A stretch of DNA of 64,000 bases from Streptomyces roseoviridis (GTDB lineage: Bacteria > Actinomycetota > Actinomycetes > Streptomycetales > Streptomycetaceae): the NCBI RefSeq assembly GCF_039535235.1, contig NZ_BAAAWU010000001.1, positions 5,766,001 through 5,830,000 of the forward strand. The letters run 5' to 3'. The notes beneath the pieces were generated by a model. It was not told where the DNA came from. It was given only the letters and a program-made list of their open reading frames with translations, and made no database searches. Both the position numbers and the translations under genes were made by a program. Positions 49,900-58,676 of this stretch are shown in pieces (position 1 is the first letter of the stretch; each line of letters begins with the position of its first letter).

Positions 49900-51987
49900 T
49901 CAGCGCGCGGCGGCGTCGAGAGATTCCCGGGCCGCGGCGACGATCGCCTCCGGAGTGAAGCCGAACTCGCGGAACAGCACCTTCGCGTCGGCCGAGGCAC
50001 CGAAGTGCTCCAGCGACACGATCCGGCCCGCGTCGCCGACGTACCTGTGCCACGTCAGACCGATACCCGCCTCGACCGCGACCCGCGCCCTGACCGACGG
50101 CGGCAGAACGGCGTCCTTGTACGCCTGGTCCTGCTCCTCGAACCACTCCACCGACGGCATCGACACCACCCGGGTGGGGACACCGGCGGCCTGCAGCTGC
50201 TCCCGGGCCTCGACGGCCAGGTGCACCTCGGAGCCGGTCGCGATCAGCACGAGCCGCGCCTCGCCGCCCTCGGCGTCGAACAGCACGTAGCCGCCCTTGG
50301 CCGCGTCCTCGTTGGGCGCGTAGGTGGGCACGCCCTGGCGGGTGAGGGCCAGACCGTGCGGGGTGCCCTTGCCGAACACCTTGGTGTGGCGCCGCATGAT
50401 CTCGCGCCAGGCGATCGCCGTCTCGTTGGCGTCGGCCGGGCGGACGAGGTTCAGACCCGGGATGGCGCGCAGCGAGGCCAGGTGCTCCACCGGCTGGTGG
50501 GTCGGGCCGTCCTCGCCGAGACCGATCGAGTCGTGCGTCCACACGTACGTCACCGGCAGGTGCATCAGCGCCGACAGGCGCACGGCGTTGCGCATGTAGT
50601 CGGAGAACACCAGGAAGGTGCCGCCGTAGACGCGGGTGTTGCCGTGCAGGGCGATGCCGTTCATCTCCGCGGCCATGGAGTGCTCGCGGATGCCGAAGTG
50701 GATCGTCCGGCCGTAGGGGTCCGCCTCGGGCAGCGGGTTGCCCTCCGGCAGGAAGGAGGACGTCTTGTCGATGGTGGTGTTGTTGGAGCCGGCGAGGTCG
50801 GCCGAGCCGCCCCACAGCTCCGGGATCACCGAGCCGAGCGCCTGGAGCACCTTGCCCGACGCGGCGCGCGTCGCCACGCTCTTGCCCGCCTCGAAGACCG
50901 GGATCTTCTCGGCCCAGCCGGCCGGCAGCTCGTTCGCCTGGACGCGGTCGAACTCGGCGGCCCGCTCCGGGTTGGCGGTGCGCCACTCGGCCAGCGACTT
51001 CTCCCACTCGGCACGGGCCTCGCGGCCCCGGTCGCCGAGCGCGCGGGTGTGGGCGATGACCTCGTCGGAGACCTCGAAGGTCTTCTCCGGGTCGAAGCCC
51101 AGGACGCGCTTGGTGGCCGCGACCTCCTCGTCACCGAGGGCCGAGCCGTGCGCGGCCTCGGTGTTCTGGGCGTTCGGCGCCGGCCAGGCGATGATCGAGC
51201 GCATCGCGATGAACGACGGACGCTCGGTCTCGGCCTCGGCGGCCTTGATCGCCGCGTACAGGGCGGCCGGGTCCAGGTCGCCGTTCGCCTGCGGCTCCAC
51301 GCGCTGGACGTGCCAGCCGTACGCCTCGTACCGCTTGACCGTGTCCTCGGACACGGCCGTCTCGGTGTCGCCCTCGATCGAGATGTGGTTGTCGTCCCAC
51401 AGCATGATCAGGTTGCCGAGCTTCTGGTGCCCGGCGAGCGAGGACGCCTCGGCGGAGATGCCCTCCTGGAGGCAGCCGTCGCCGGCGATCACGTAGATCC
51501 GGTGATCGAAGGGAGAGGTGCCCTGCGGGGCCTCCGGGTCGAACAGGCCGCGCTCGTAGCGGGCGGCCATCGCCATGCCGACCGCGTTGGCGACGCCCTG
51601 GCCCAGCGGGCCGGTGGTGGTCTCCACGCCGGCCGTGTGGCCGTACTCCGGGTGACCCGGGGTCTTCGAGCCCCAGGTGCGGAACGACTTCAGGTCGTCG
51701 AGCTCCAGCCCGAAGCCGCCCAGGTACAGCTGGGTGTACAGGGTCAGGGACGAGTGCCCGGCGGAGAGGACGAACCGGTCGCGGCCCACCCACTCCGGGT
51801 CGGCGGGGTCGTGGCGCATCACCTTCTGGAAGAGGGTGTACGCGGCGGGCGCCAGGCTCATCGCGGTGCCGGGATGGCCGTTTCCGACCTTCTGTACGGC
51901 GTCGGCGGCCAGGATGCGGGCGGTGTCCACGGCCCGCTGGTCCAGTTCGGTCCACTCGAGGTCTGTGGTCGTCGGCTTAGTGCTCAC
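49900..51987 (-). CDS. tkt: Transketolase
   Basis: 695-aa thiamine-diphosphate enzyme. Residues about 28-60 (VGNGHPGTAMSLAPAAYTLF) and GDGCLQEGISAEASSLAGHQKLGNLIMLWDDNHISIEGD (the GDG…N ThDP/Mg motif) are in the PP domain; FGIREHSMAAEMNGIALHG with the catalytic Glu and VYGGTFLVFSDYMR are in the Pyr domain; the C-terminal domain begins near LVLIATGSEVHLAVEA. GTG 51987 with GGAGAGGAG about 14 bases upstream. First gene of the pentose phosphate operon; divergent from ctaB across a 337-base gap. Confidence 0.97.
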   Translation of the reverse strand: MSTKPTTTDLEWTELDQRAVDTARILAADAVQKVGNGHPGTAMSLAPAAYTLFQKVMRHDPADPEWVGRDRFVLSAGHSSLTLYTQLYLGGFGLELDDLKSFRTWGSKTPGHPEYGHTAGVETTTGPLGQGVANAVGMAMAARYERGLFDPEAPQGTSPFDHRIYVIAGDGCLQEGISAEASSLAGHQKLGNLIMLWDDNHISIEGDTETAVSEDTVKRYEAYGWHVQRVEPQANGDLDPAALYAAIKAAEAETERPSFIAMRSIIAWPAPNAQNTEAAHGSALGDEEVAATKRVLGFDPEKTFEVSDEVIAHTRALGDRGREARAEWEKSLAEWRTANPERAAEFDRVQANELPAGWAEKIPVFEAGKSVATRAASGKVLQALGSVIPELWGGSADLAGSNNTTIDKTSSFLPEGNPLPEADPYGRTIHFGIREHSMAAEMNGIALHGNTRVYGGTFLVFSDYMRNAVRLSALMHLPVTYVWTHDSIGLGEDGPTHQPVEHLASLRAIPGLNLVRPADANETAIAWREIMRRHTKVFGKGTPHGLALTRQGVPTYAPNEDAAKGGYVLFDAEGGEARLVLIATGSEVHLAVEAREQLQAAGVPTRVVSMPSVEWFEEQDQAYKDAVLPPSVRARVAVEAGIGLTWHRYVGDAGRIVSLEHFGASADAKVLFREFGFTPEAIVAAARESLDAAAR

Positions 51988-52324
51988 CCTGGGTCAGGGC
52001 TCCTCTCCGCATGTCTTGAGCCGGTGACTGAGGGTGTCCCGGCGGTGTCGAGCCTACCCCCGGAATTCGCCCCTCTTTTCGTGTCCATGCCCCTCATATG
52101 AGCGCTTACTTCCAAAGACTGCCGGGGGTCGCGGGAGTTCGCCTCCCGAGGCGGGTACCGGGCGTGTCCACCCCTTGGGACACGCGCCGGGAGCGAGGCC
52201 GCCAACACGACCCACCCCCGATAAGAACGGCGTCTGGGCAACGTCTACAGTGGCGTGGTACGCGCAAGTTTCATCCCCTCTTCACGCGGGGAGCTTGCTG
52301 GGAATTTCTCTGTCAGGGGTGTGC
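51988..52324. other. Divergent tkt/ctaB promoter region, no gene seen
   Basis: 337 bases without a credible gene. A TACAGT -10-like element for ctaB lies near 52245; AT-richer bases around 52080-52105 probably belong to the tkt promoter. I see no binding-site repeat that I can name. Confidence 0.5.
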
Positions 52325-53272
52325 GTGACGGCCGTCGAGTCCCGACCCGCCGGGGTCGTCTTGACTCCCAGCCCGGGAGGCCATCGGCCGTTCGGGGCCC
52401 GCGTCAAGGCATTCGTGGCGCTGACCAAGCCGCGGATCATCGAGCTGCTGCTCATCACCACCGTTCCGGTGATGTTCCTCGCCGAACAGGGCGTGCCCGA
52501 CCTGTGGCTGGTGCTCGTCACCTGCCTCGGCGGCTACCTGTCGGCGGGCGGCGCCAACGCGCTGAACATGTACATCGACCGCGACATCGACGCCCTCATG
52601 GACCGCACCTCCCAGCGGCCCCTGGTCACCGGCATGGTGTCGCCGCGCGAGGGCCTGGTCTTCGGCCTCACCCTCGCGGTCGTCTCCACCGTCTGGTTCG
52701 GCCTCCTGGTCAACTGGCTCTCCGCCTGGCTGTCGCTCGGCGCGCTGCTCTTCTACGTCGTCGTCTACACGATGCTCCTGAAGCGGCGCACCACCCAGAA
52801 CATCGTCTGGGGCGGCATCGCCGGCTGCATGCCGGTGCTCATCGGCTGGTCCGCCGTCACGAACTCGATGTCCTGGGCCGCGGTCATCCTCTTCCTGGTC
52901 ATCTTCTTCTGGACGCCGCCGCACTACTGGCCGCTGTCGATGAAGGTCAAGGAGGACTACGCGCGCGTGGGCGTGCCCATGCTCCCCGTCCTCGCCTCCA
53001 ACAAGGTCGTCGCCCGCCAGATCGTCCTGTACAGCTGGGTCATGGTGGCGGTCTCCCTGCTGCTCACCCCGCTCGGCTACACCGGCTGGTTCTACACGGC
53101 CGTGGCGCTGCTCACCGGCGGCTGGTGGCTGTGGGAGGCGCACGGCCTGCTCAACCGCGCCAAGGCGGAGGTCACGGGCGCCAAGCTCAAGGAGATGCGC
53201 CTGTTCCACTGGTCCATCACCTACGTGTCGCTGCTCTTCGTGGCGGTCGCGGTGGACCCCTTCCTGCGCTGA
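52325..53272 (+). CDS. ctaB: Protoheme IX farnesyltransferase (heme O synthase)
   Basis: 315-aa UbiA-family prenyltransferase that adds a farnesyl chain to heme B to make heme O for cytochrome oxidase. Seven to nine helices; the polyprenyl-diphosphate site is NMYIDRDIDALMDRT (ND-x3-D type, about 80-95), then VVYTMLLKRRTTQNIVWGGIAGCMPVLIGW and FWTPPHYWPLSMKVKEDYARVGVPMLP, the second Asp-rich loop. GTG 52325 with GGGG about 6 bases before; GTG 52319 is the alternative. Its functional partner ctaA is 1.6 kb away on the opposite strand. Confidence 0.96.
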   Translation: MTAVESRPAGVVLTPSPGGHRPFGARVKAFVALTKPRIIELLLITTVPVMFLAEQGVPDLWLVLVTCLGGYLSAGGANALNMYIDRDIDALMDRTSQRPLVTGMVSPREGLVFGLTLAVVSTVWFGLLVNWLSAWLSLGALLFYVVVYTMLLKRRTTQNIVWGGIAGCMPVLIGWSAVTNSMSWAAVILFLVIFFWTPPHYWPLSMKVKEDYARVGVPMLPVLASNKVVARQIVLYSWVMVAVSLLLTPLGYTGWFYTAVALLTGGWWLWEAHGLLNRAKAEVTGAKLKEMRLFHWSITYVSLLFVAVAVDPFLR

Positions 53273-53289
53273 CCCCGAGGTTCCCGGCC

Positions 53290-53331
53290 GACGGCCGGGG
53301 TGCGTGGCCCACGCCACGTGCCCCGGCCGTC
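53290..53331 (+). terminator. Terminator after ctaB
   Basis: GACGGCCGGGG pairs with CCCCGGCCGTC, continued by CGTGG/CCACG after a 2-base mismatch; loop about 6 bases. Starts 18 bases after the ctaB stop. Confidence 0.8.
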
Positions 53332-53365
53332 GCCAGTCGATCTACCCGGCAGTAGCATCCTGTCC

Positions 53366-53716
53366 ATGGCAGACACGCAGCAGGCGGACACGAAGCAGGC
53401 CGGCGCCAAGGGCGCCGAGCGCAAGGCGGCCAGGCTGGCCAAGCACATCAAGGCGTTCGCCGCCGAGCACGGCGGCGCCGAGGGCCAGCTCGCCCACATC
53501 GGCCAGGCGGGCACCCGCATCGTCCTCGTCGGCGAGGACGGCGGCTGGGGCGACCTGGTGGCCCCCAGCTACGCGATCGCCGAGGCCGCCGCCGAGAAGG
53601 CCGGGCTCACGCTCCACGAGGAGTTCGACGGCGAGTTCGCCGCCAAGGTCGTCACCGGCCCCTACGAGTGGACCCGGATGGCGGGCATCCAGCTCGGCGG
53701 AGCCCGCAACTCCTGA
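53366..53716 (+). CDS. Small conserved hypothetical protein
   Basis: 116-aa soluble protein not recognised. The first about 40 residues are Lys/Ala/Gln-rich and likely helical (DTQQADTKQAGAKGAERKAARLAKHIKAFAAEHGG); the rest suggests a small alpha/beta fold (LAHIGQAGTRIVLVGEDGGWGDLVAPSYAIAEAAAEKAGLTLHEEFDGEFAAKVVTGPYEWTRMAGIQLGG). Codon bias is that of a real gene. ATG 53366 lies 7 bases after TAGCAT, so the mRNA is probably leaderless. It sits between ctaB and a hydrolase gene; no function can be given. Confidence 0.85.
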   Translation: MADTQQADTKQAGAKGAERKAARLAKHIKAFAAEHGGAEGQLAHIGQAGTRIVLVGEDGGWGDLVAPSYAIAEAAAEKAGLTLHEEFDGEFAAKVVTGPYEWTRMAGIQLGGARNS

Positions 53717-53785
53717 GGCAACAACCTCGCGCGGGGCTCACCCGTTAGGAGGGGTGGAAGCCCGTCCGACGTGGGAGCCCCCCGA

Positions 53786-54868
53786 ATGATCGACACTCCG
53801 AGCCTGGTGGACCAGTACTGCCACGGGGTGCTCCGTACGGAGCTCGGCCTCGGCACCTTCGAGACGCACCTCGCGCCCACGCCCGCCCTGCCGGCCGCGG
53901 GCACCACCTTCTTCGACACCCAGGCCGGCTTCGCGGTGCGCCGCTGGTGCCCGCCGCTCCTCGGCCTGGAACCGCACTGCCCGCCCGCCCGCTACCTCGC
54001 CCGGCGCCGTGAACTCGGCGTCCTCGAAGCGGGCCGCCGGCTGCTGCGGGCCTCCGGCATCGCCACCTACCTGGTCGACACCGGTCCGCCCGGCGACCTG
54101 ACCGGCCCCGCCGAGCTCGCCGCGACCGGCGACGCCGCGGCCCACGAGATCGTCCGCCTGGAGCCGCTCGCCGAGCAGGTCGCCGACACCTCCGGCACCG
54201 TCGACGCCTTCCTGGCCAACCTCACCGAGGCCGTGCACGGGGCCGCCGCGGGTGCCGTCGCCTTCACCTCCGTGGCGGGCGCACGGGGCGGGCTCGCGGC
54301 CGTCCCCGAGCCGCCCGGGCCCGGGGAGGTGCGCGGGGCGGCGGGGCGCTGGCTGGCCCGGCGCGCGGCCGGCGGGGCGGTCGACGACCCGGTGCTCCTG
54401 CGTCATCTGCTGTGGATCGCGGTCGGCGCCGGCCGGCCGCTGCAACTGCACCTCGGCGAGCGCGATCCGGGCACCCTGGCCGGCTTCGCCGCCGCCACGA
54501 GCGGACTCGGCGCCGACCTGGTGCTGCTGCACGGCTACCCGCACCACCGCCAGGCGGCCCGCCTCGCCGGGCACTTCCCGCACGTCTACGCGGACCTCGG
54601 CCCGGTCGTCGCCCGCACCGGCGCCCGTGCGGCGGCCGTGCTCGCGGAGTTCCTGGAGCTGGCCCCGTTCGGCAAACTGCTCTTCTCCAGCGGCGCCCGG
54701 GGGCTTCCGGAGCTCCACGTGGTCGCCGCCAGCGTCTTCCGCGGCGCCCTCGCCCGGGTCCTCGGCGAATGGGTCGCCGACGGCGCCTGGTCCCGCGCGG
54801 ACGCGCAGCGGGTCGCCGGGCTCGTCGCGGCGGGGAACGCGCGACGGGTGTACCGCCTGAACCCCTGA
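53786..54868 (+). CDS. Amidohydrolase-2-type metal-dependent hydrolase
   Basis: 360 aa, TIM-barrel hydrolase of the amidohydrolase_2 group. LVDQYCHGVLRTEL opens in place of the usual DxHxH; LQLHLGERDPGTLAGF, VLLHGYPHHRQAARLAGHFPHVYADLG and KLLFSSGARGLPELHVVAASVFRGALARVL follow the barrel strands with the metal-binding His and the final Ser/Asp position (FSSGA where many have SDA). The altered ends mean the metal site is atypical and activity uncertain. ATG 53786 is used (GGGAGC upstream); GTG 53771 is possible. It is convergent with ctaA with only one base between the stops. Confidence 0.85.
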   Translation: MIDTPSLVDQYCHGVLRTELGLGTFETHLAPTPALPAAGTTFFDTQAGFAVRRWCPPLLGLEPHCPPARYLARRRELGVLEAGRRLLRASGIATYLVDTGPPGDLTGPAELAATGDAAAHEIVRLEPLAEQVADTSGTVDAFLANLTEAVHGAAAGAVAFTSVAGARGGLAAVPEPPGPGEVRGAAGRWLARRAAGGAVDDPVLLRHLLWIAVGAGRPLQLHLGERDPGTLAGFAAATSGLGADLVLLHGYPHHRQAARLAGHFPHVYADLGPVVARTGARAAAVLAEFLELAPFGKLLFSSGARGLPELHVVAASVFRGALARVLGEWVADGAWSRADAQRVAGLVAAGNARRVYRLNP

Positions 54869-54869
54869 C

Positions 54870-55829
54870 CTACGCCGTCGCCAGCTCCGCGTCCGGCTGG
54901 GCCGGGATGTCCGCCGTGGTCACCGGCCGCTCGCGCAGGCTCAGCGCCAGCCGGAGCACGGCGATCCACATCAGCGAGGAGCCGAGCATGTGGACGCCCA
55001 CCAGGAGCTCGGGGACGCCCGTGAAGTACTGGACGTAGCCCACCGCACCTTGGGCGAGCAGCACGAGCAGCAGGTCACGGGCGCGGGCACGGGTGTCGTC
55101 GGGGGCGTCCACCACGCGCAGGACCAGCCACATGGCGAGGGCCAGGGCGCAGACCACCCACGCGGCGATGGCGTGCAGGTGGGCGGCGGCGGTCCAGTCC
55201 CACGGCATGCGCGGCACGTCACTGCTGTCACCGGCGTGCTTGCCGGCGCCCGTCACCGTCGTACCGAGCGCGATCAGCAGCCCCGAGACCACGACGATCG
55301 CCCACGACAGCCTGCTCACCGGGCGCGGCACGCGCGGCCTGGGCGGCGTGTCGCCCTCGCCGGTGCGGTGCCAGGTGACCACCGCGACCGACAGGAGCGC
55401 GTTCGCGGCCAGGAAGTGTCCGGCCACCGTCCAGGGGTTGAGGCCCATCCACACGGTGATGCCGCCGAGGACGGCGTTGCTCGCCACGATCCAGAACTGG
55501 GCCCAGCCGAGCCGGGTCAGTCCGCGCCGCCGCGGCTTCGCGGAGCGGGCGGCGATGATCGTCCAGCCGACGGCCGCCGACAGGACGTACGTCAGCATCC
55601 GGTTGCCGAACTCGATGGCACCGTGGATGCCCTGTTCGGCCGTGGCGATCAGGCTGTCGTCCGTGCACTTGGGCCAGGTGTCGCAGCCGAGACCTGAGCC
55701 GGTCAGCCGGACCGCGCCACCGGTCACGATGATCAGCACGCTCATCACGACGGCGGAGAGCGCGGCGCGCCGGAGCGTCCGGGGGGACGGGGTCCAGCGC
55801 TGGGCGATGAAGGCGAGGGGGGTCTGCAC
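54870..55829 (-). CDS. ctaA: Heme A synthase (COX15/CtaA)
   Basis: 319-aa, eight-helix membrane enzyme that oxidises heme O to heme A. Shows TGGAVRLTGSGLGCDTWPKC (with the first Cys pair), IEFGNRMLTYVL (heme-ligand region), NPWTVAGHFLAANALLSVAV, AAAHLHAIAAWVV and GVHMLGSSLMWIAVLRL (His ligands in helices 4, 6 and 8). GTG 55829 is selected because TACGAT lies exactly 7 bases upstream, as in other leaderless genes here; a GTG at 55859 would precede that promoter. It follows the ABC exporter genes on the same strand but with its own promoter. Confidence 0.94.
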   Translation of the reverse strand: MQTPLAFIAQRWTPSPRTLRRAALSAVVMSVLIIVTGGAVRLTGSGLGCDTWPKCTDDSLIATAEQGIHGAIEFGNRMLTYVLSAAVGWTIIAARSAKPRRRGLTRLGWAQFWIVASNAVLGGITVWMGLNPWTVAGHFLAANALLSVAVVTWHRTGEGDTPPRPRVPRPVSRLSWAIVVVSGLLIALGTTVTGAGKHAGDSSDVPRMPWDWTAAAHLHAIAAWVVCALALAMWLVLRVVDAPDDTRARARDLLLVLLAQGAVGYVQYFTGVPELLVGVHMLGSSLMWIAVLRLALSLRERPVTTADIPAQPDAELATA

Positions 55830-55936
55830 GGGCCCCATCGTAGGACGGGGCTTGTGCACGCTTTCACGAGGGGGTGGTTACGGGGCGAGTCGGCCCGAAA
55901 CGGCCCCGAACCGTCACCGCGTGGCTACGCGCAGCG

Positions 55937-56716
55937 TCACTCCCAGCGGAAGAACCGCGCCGCCGCGCCCAGCCCCAGGACCGCCCACACGGCCAGGATC
56001 AGCGCGTCGCCCCACGGCATCCCGGAACCGCCCTGGAGGACGTCCCTCAGGCCGTCGGAGAGCGCGGAGATCGGCAGGAACGCCAGCACGTCGCCCGCGG
56101 CGCCGAACTTCTCCAGCGGCACCATCACCCCGCCGCCGACGAGCAGCAGCAGGAACACCAGGTTCGCGGCGGCCAGTGTCGCCTCCGCCTTCAGGGTGCC
56201 CGCCATCAGCAGGCCGAGCCCGGAGAAGGCGGCGGTGCCGAGCACCAGCAGGGCGAACACCGACAGCGGATCGCCGTGCGGCGACCAGCCGAGCGCCAGT
56301 GCGATCGCCGTGAGCAGCGCCACCTGGAGCGCCTCGGTGACCAGCACCGACAGCGTCTTGGCCGCCATCAGCGCCCAGCGCGGCAGCGGCGAGGCGCCGA
56401 GGCGCTTGAGCACCCCGTAGCGGCGCTCGAAGCCGGTCGCGATGGCCTGCCCGGTGAAGGCCGTGGACATCACGGCGAGCGCCAGGACACCGGGGGCGAG
56501 GAAGTCGACGGCCTCGCCCGCGCCGGTGTCGACGAGGTCGACCGTCGAGAACAGCACGAGCAGGAGGGAGGGGATCACCACGGTGAGGAGCAGCTGCTCG
56601 CCGTTGCGCAGCAGCATCCGCGTCTCCAGCGCGGTCTGCGCGGCGATCATCCGCCCGACGGGGGCGGCCCCCGGCTTCGGCGCGTACGCGCCCGTGCTCA
56701 TCCGCGCCGTGCTCAT
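55937..56716 (-). CDS. ABC-2 type transporter permease
   Basis: 259-aa membrane subunit of an ABC-2 exporter. Six helices; the N-terminal helix LLLTVVIPSLLLVLFSTV, TGQAIATGFERRYGVLKRLGASPLPRW (cytoplasmic coupling segment typical of this family) and GLGLLMAGTLKAEATLAAANLVFLLLLVGGGVMVPLEKF are recognisable. ATG 56716 overlaps the ATPase stop (ATGA). A near-exact 15-base duplication places a second ATG (MSTAR MSTGA) five codons later at 56701. Works with the adjacent ATPase; substrate unknown. Confidence 0.9.
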   Translation of the reverse strand: MSTARMSTGAYAPKPGAAPVGRMIAAQTALETRMLLRNGEQLLLTVVIPSLLLVLFSTVDLVDTGAGEAVDFLAPGVLALAVMSTAFTGQAIATGFERRYGVLKRLGASPLPRWALMAAKTLSVLVTEALQVALLTAIALALGWSPHGDPLSVFALLVLGTAAFSGLGLLMAGTLKAEATLAAANLVFLLLLVGGGVMVPLEKFGAAGDVLAFLPISALSDGLRDVLQGGSGMPWGDALILAVWAVLGLGAAARFFRWE

Positions 56717-57648
56717 CCGCGCAGCTCCTTGCCGGTCAGCTCCAGAAAGACGTCTTCGAGGGTGTGGCGCTCCACCGCGATGCCCTCGGGCATGACGCCG
56801 TGCTGGGCGCACCAGGTGGTCACGGTGGCGAGCAGCTGGGGGCCGACGTCGCCGGTGATCCGGTAGGTGCCGGGGAGCGTCTCGGCGGCCGCGGTGCCGT
56901 CCGGGAGGGCCTTGAGCAGCGAGCCCAGGTCGAGGCCCGGGCGGCCGGTGAAGCGCAGGGTGTTCTCGGCGCCGCCGCGGCACAGCTGCTCGGGGCTGCC
57001 CTGGGCGACGACCCGGCCGGCGTCGATGATGGCGACGTCGTCGGCGAGCTCCTCCGCCTCGTTCATGAGGTGGGTGGTCAGCACGACGGTGACGCCGTCG
57101 GCGCGCAGTTCGCGGACCAGGTCCCAGGTGGCGCGGCGGGCCTGCGGGTCGAGGCCGGCGGTCGGCTCGTCGAGGAAGACCAGTTCGGGACGGCCCACGA
57201 CCGCCATGGCGAGGGAGAGCCGCTGCTGCTGGCCGCCGGAGAGGCGCCGGTAGGTGGTGCGGCCGCAGGAGCCGAGGCCGAGGCGCTCGATCAGGGCGTC
57301 CACGTCGAGCGGGTGGGCGTGCAGCTTCGCCATGTGGCGGAGCATCTCGTCGGCGCGGGCGCCGGAGTAGACGCCGCCGGACTGGAGCATCACGCCGATC
57401 CGGGGCCGCAGCGCGGCGGCGTCGGCGACCGGGTCGAGCCCGAGGACGCGTACGGTGCCGGCGTCCGGGCGCCGGTAGCCCTCGCAGCTCTCGATGGTGG
57501 TGGTCTTGCCGGCCCCGTTGGGCCCGAGGACGGCGGTGACGGTGCCCGCCCGGACGTCCAGGTCGAGACCCTGGACGGCGGTCTTCGTCCCGTACCGCTT
57601 GACCAGGCCCCGGACCCGGACCACGGACTCGACGGAGTCGTTTCGCAT
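56713..57648 (-). CDS. ABC transporter ATP-binding protein (drug-export type)
   Basis: 311 aa. Walker A GPNGAGKTT (about 43-51), Q-loop MLQSGGVYSG, signature LSGGQQQRLSLAMAV (about 137), Walker B LVFLDEPTAGLDPQ, H-loop TTHLMNEAEELADD. The last 90 residues form the extra domain of the DrrA/CcmA export group (LEDVFLELTGKELRG at the end). ATG 57648 lies 7 bases after TAGACT with no Shine-Dalgarno, so the mRNA is likely leaderless. Forms an exporter with the following permease. Confidence 0.93.
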   Translation of the reverse strand: MRNDSVESVVRVRGLVKRYGTKTAVQGLDLDVRAGTVTAVLGPNGAGKTTTIESCEGYRRPDAGTVRVLGLDPVADAAALRPRIGVMLQSGGVYSGARADEMLRHMAKLHAHPLDVDALIERLGLGSCGRTTYRRLSGGQQQRLSLAMAVVGRPELVFLDEPTAGLDPQARRATWDLVRELRADGVTVVLTTHLMNEAEELADDVAIIDAGRVVAQGSPEQLCRGGAENTLRFTGRPGLDLGSLLKALPDGTAAAETLPGTYRITGDVGPQLLATVTTWCAQHGVMPEGIAVERHTLEDVFLELTGKELRG

Positions 57649-57762
57649 GCCGGGAAGTCTAAGGACCCGCCGGGAGCGCTCCTGCCGCGGGCCCGGTCGC
57701 GTGCGGGCGGCGAGGCCGCCGGAGGCCGGGTGAGCGGGGCCCGGCCGGGGCAGAGGCCCCGT

Positions 57763-58572
57763 ATGACCGTCTTCGTCGGAACCTCGGGGTGGCAGTACCG
57801 GGACTGGCGGGGCGTGCTCTATCCCGAGGGCGTGCCCCAGCGGCTGTGGCTGGAGGAGTATGCGCGCCGTTTCGCGGTGGTCGAGAACAACAACGCCTTC
57901 TACCGGCTGCCGGACCGGGACACCTTCGTCCACTGGCGTGAGCGGACGCCGGACGGCTTCGTCATGGCGGTCAAGGCCAGCCGCTACCTCACCCACATCA
58001 AGCGCCTGAAGGAGCCCGAGGAGCCGGTGGCGCGCCTGCTGGACCGGGCCGGGGGGCTGGGGGAGCGGCTGGGGCCGGTGCTGCTCCAGCTGCCGCCGAC
58101 GCTGAAGGCCGACGCCGGACTGCTCGACGCGGTGCTCGGCTGCTTCCCCGCGCGCGTGCGGGTGGCGGTCGAGCCGAGGCACCCGTCGTGGTGGACGGAC
58201 GAGATCCGGGGCGTGCTCTGCGGGCGCGGGGCCACGCTGTGCTGGGCGGACCGGGAGTCGCGGCCCGTGACGCCGCTGTGGCGGACGGCGGACTGGGGCT
58301 ATCTCCGGCTGCACGAGGGCCGGGCGCGGCCCCGGCCCTCGTACGGCCGGCAGGCGCTGGCGGCCTGGGCGGAGCGGCTCGCCGACGCCTGGCCGGAGGG
58401 GGCGGACGTCTACGTCTTCTTCAACAACGATCCGGGCGGTGCGGCGGTCCGGAACGCGGAGACTTTCGTGGACCTGATCCGGGCGCGCGGGCGGACGGTG
58501 AGCCTGCCGGGCGACGGCCGCGCCCCGGCGGAAACCGCTGGTCAGACCCGTCGGCATTCGTCCTACGAATGA
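57763..58572 (+). CDS. DUF72-family protein
   Basis: 269 aa, TIM-barrel-like DUF72 protein of unknown activity. Family marks are GTSGWQYRDWRGVLYPEGVP (N-terminus), FAVVENNNAFYRLPDRDTFVHWRERTPDGFVMAVKASRYLTHIKRL, LGPVLLQLPP, VAVEPRHPSWW, YLRLHEG and DVYVFFNND. ATG 57763; upstream GAGGCCCC gives a weak site. It precedes the suf operon by about 100 bases but its stop and the suf promoter signals argue for separate units. Confidence 0.9.
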   Translation: MTVFVGTSGWQYRDWRGVLYPEGVPQRLWLEEYARRFAVVENNNAFYRLPDRDTFVHWRERTPDGFVMAVKASRYLTHIKRLKEPEEPVARLLDRAGGLGERLGPVLLQLPPTLKADAGLLDAVLGCFPARVRVAVEPRHPSWWTDEIRGVLCGRGATLCWADRESRPVTPLWRTADWGYLRLHEGRARPRPSYGRQALAAWAERLADAWPEGADVYVFFNNDPGGAAVRNAETFVDLIRARGRTVSLPGDGRAPAETAGQTRRHSSYE

Positions 58573-58585
58573 TCGTTTCCGCAGG

Positions 58586-58604
58586 TCAGGTAAGGCTTAC
58601 CTGC
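58586..58604. promoter_or_regulatory. Iron-box-like palindrome (DmdR/IdeR type) upstream of sufR
   Basis: CAGGTAAGGCTTACCTG is a perfect inverted repeat around one base and agrees with the actinomycete iron-box consensus (TTAGGTTAGGCTAACCTAA) at 14 of 19 positions. It is about 70 bases before the sufR start and overlaps no other coding region. Confidence 0.6.
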
Positions 58605-58637
58605 GTGACGCACGGCACCGCCGTGCGCCCCGACCGC

Positions 58638-58676
58638 GCTTGTCAGTGCCTGATTAATTACGCAACAATGGCGTTG
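58638..58676 (+). promoter_or_regulatory. suf promoter with SufR operator CAAC-N6-GTTG
   Basis: TTGTCA (58640) and AACAAT (58664) are spaced by 18 bases as -35 and -10; the GTG start of sufR is 6 bases on, so the transcript is probably leaderless. CAAC-AATGGC-GTTG (58663-58676) matches the 14-bp palindrome reported for SufR of Streptomyces and covers the -10 and the first base of the start codon: classic autorepression. Confidence 0.8.

Noticed and set aside
58638..58660. TTGTCAGTG before sufR as another PafBC damage promoter
   Set aside because: The first nine bases match, but no TAnnnT follows at N8; the TTGTCA is better read as a plain -35 with AACAAT as the -10.
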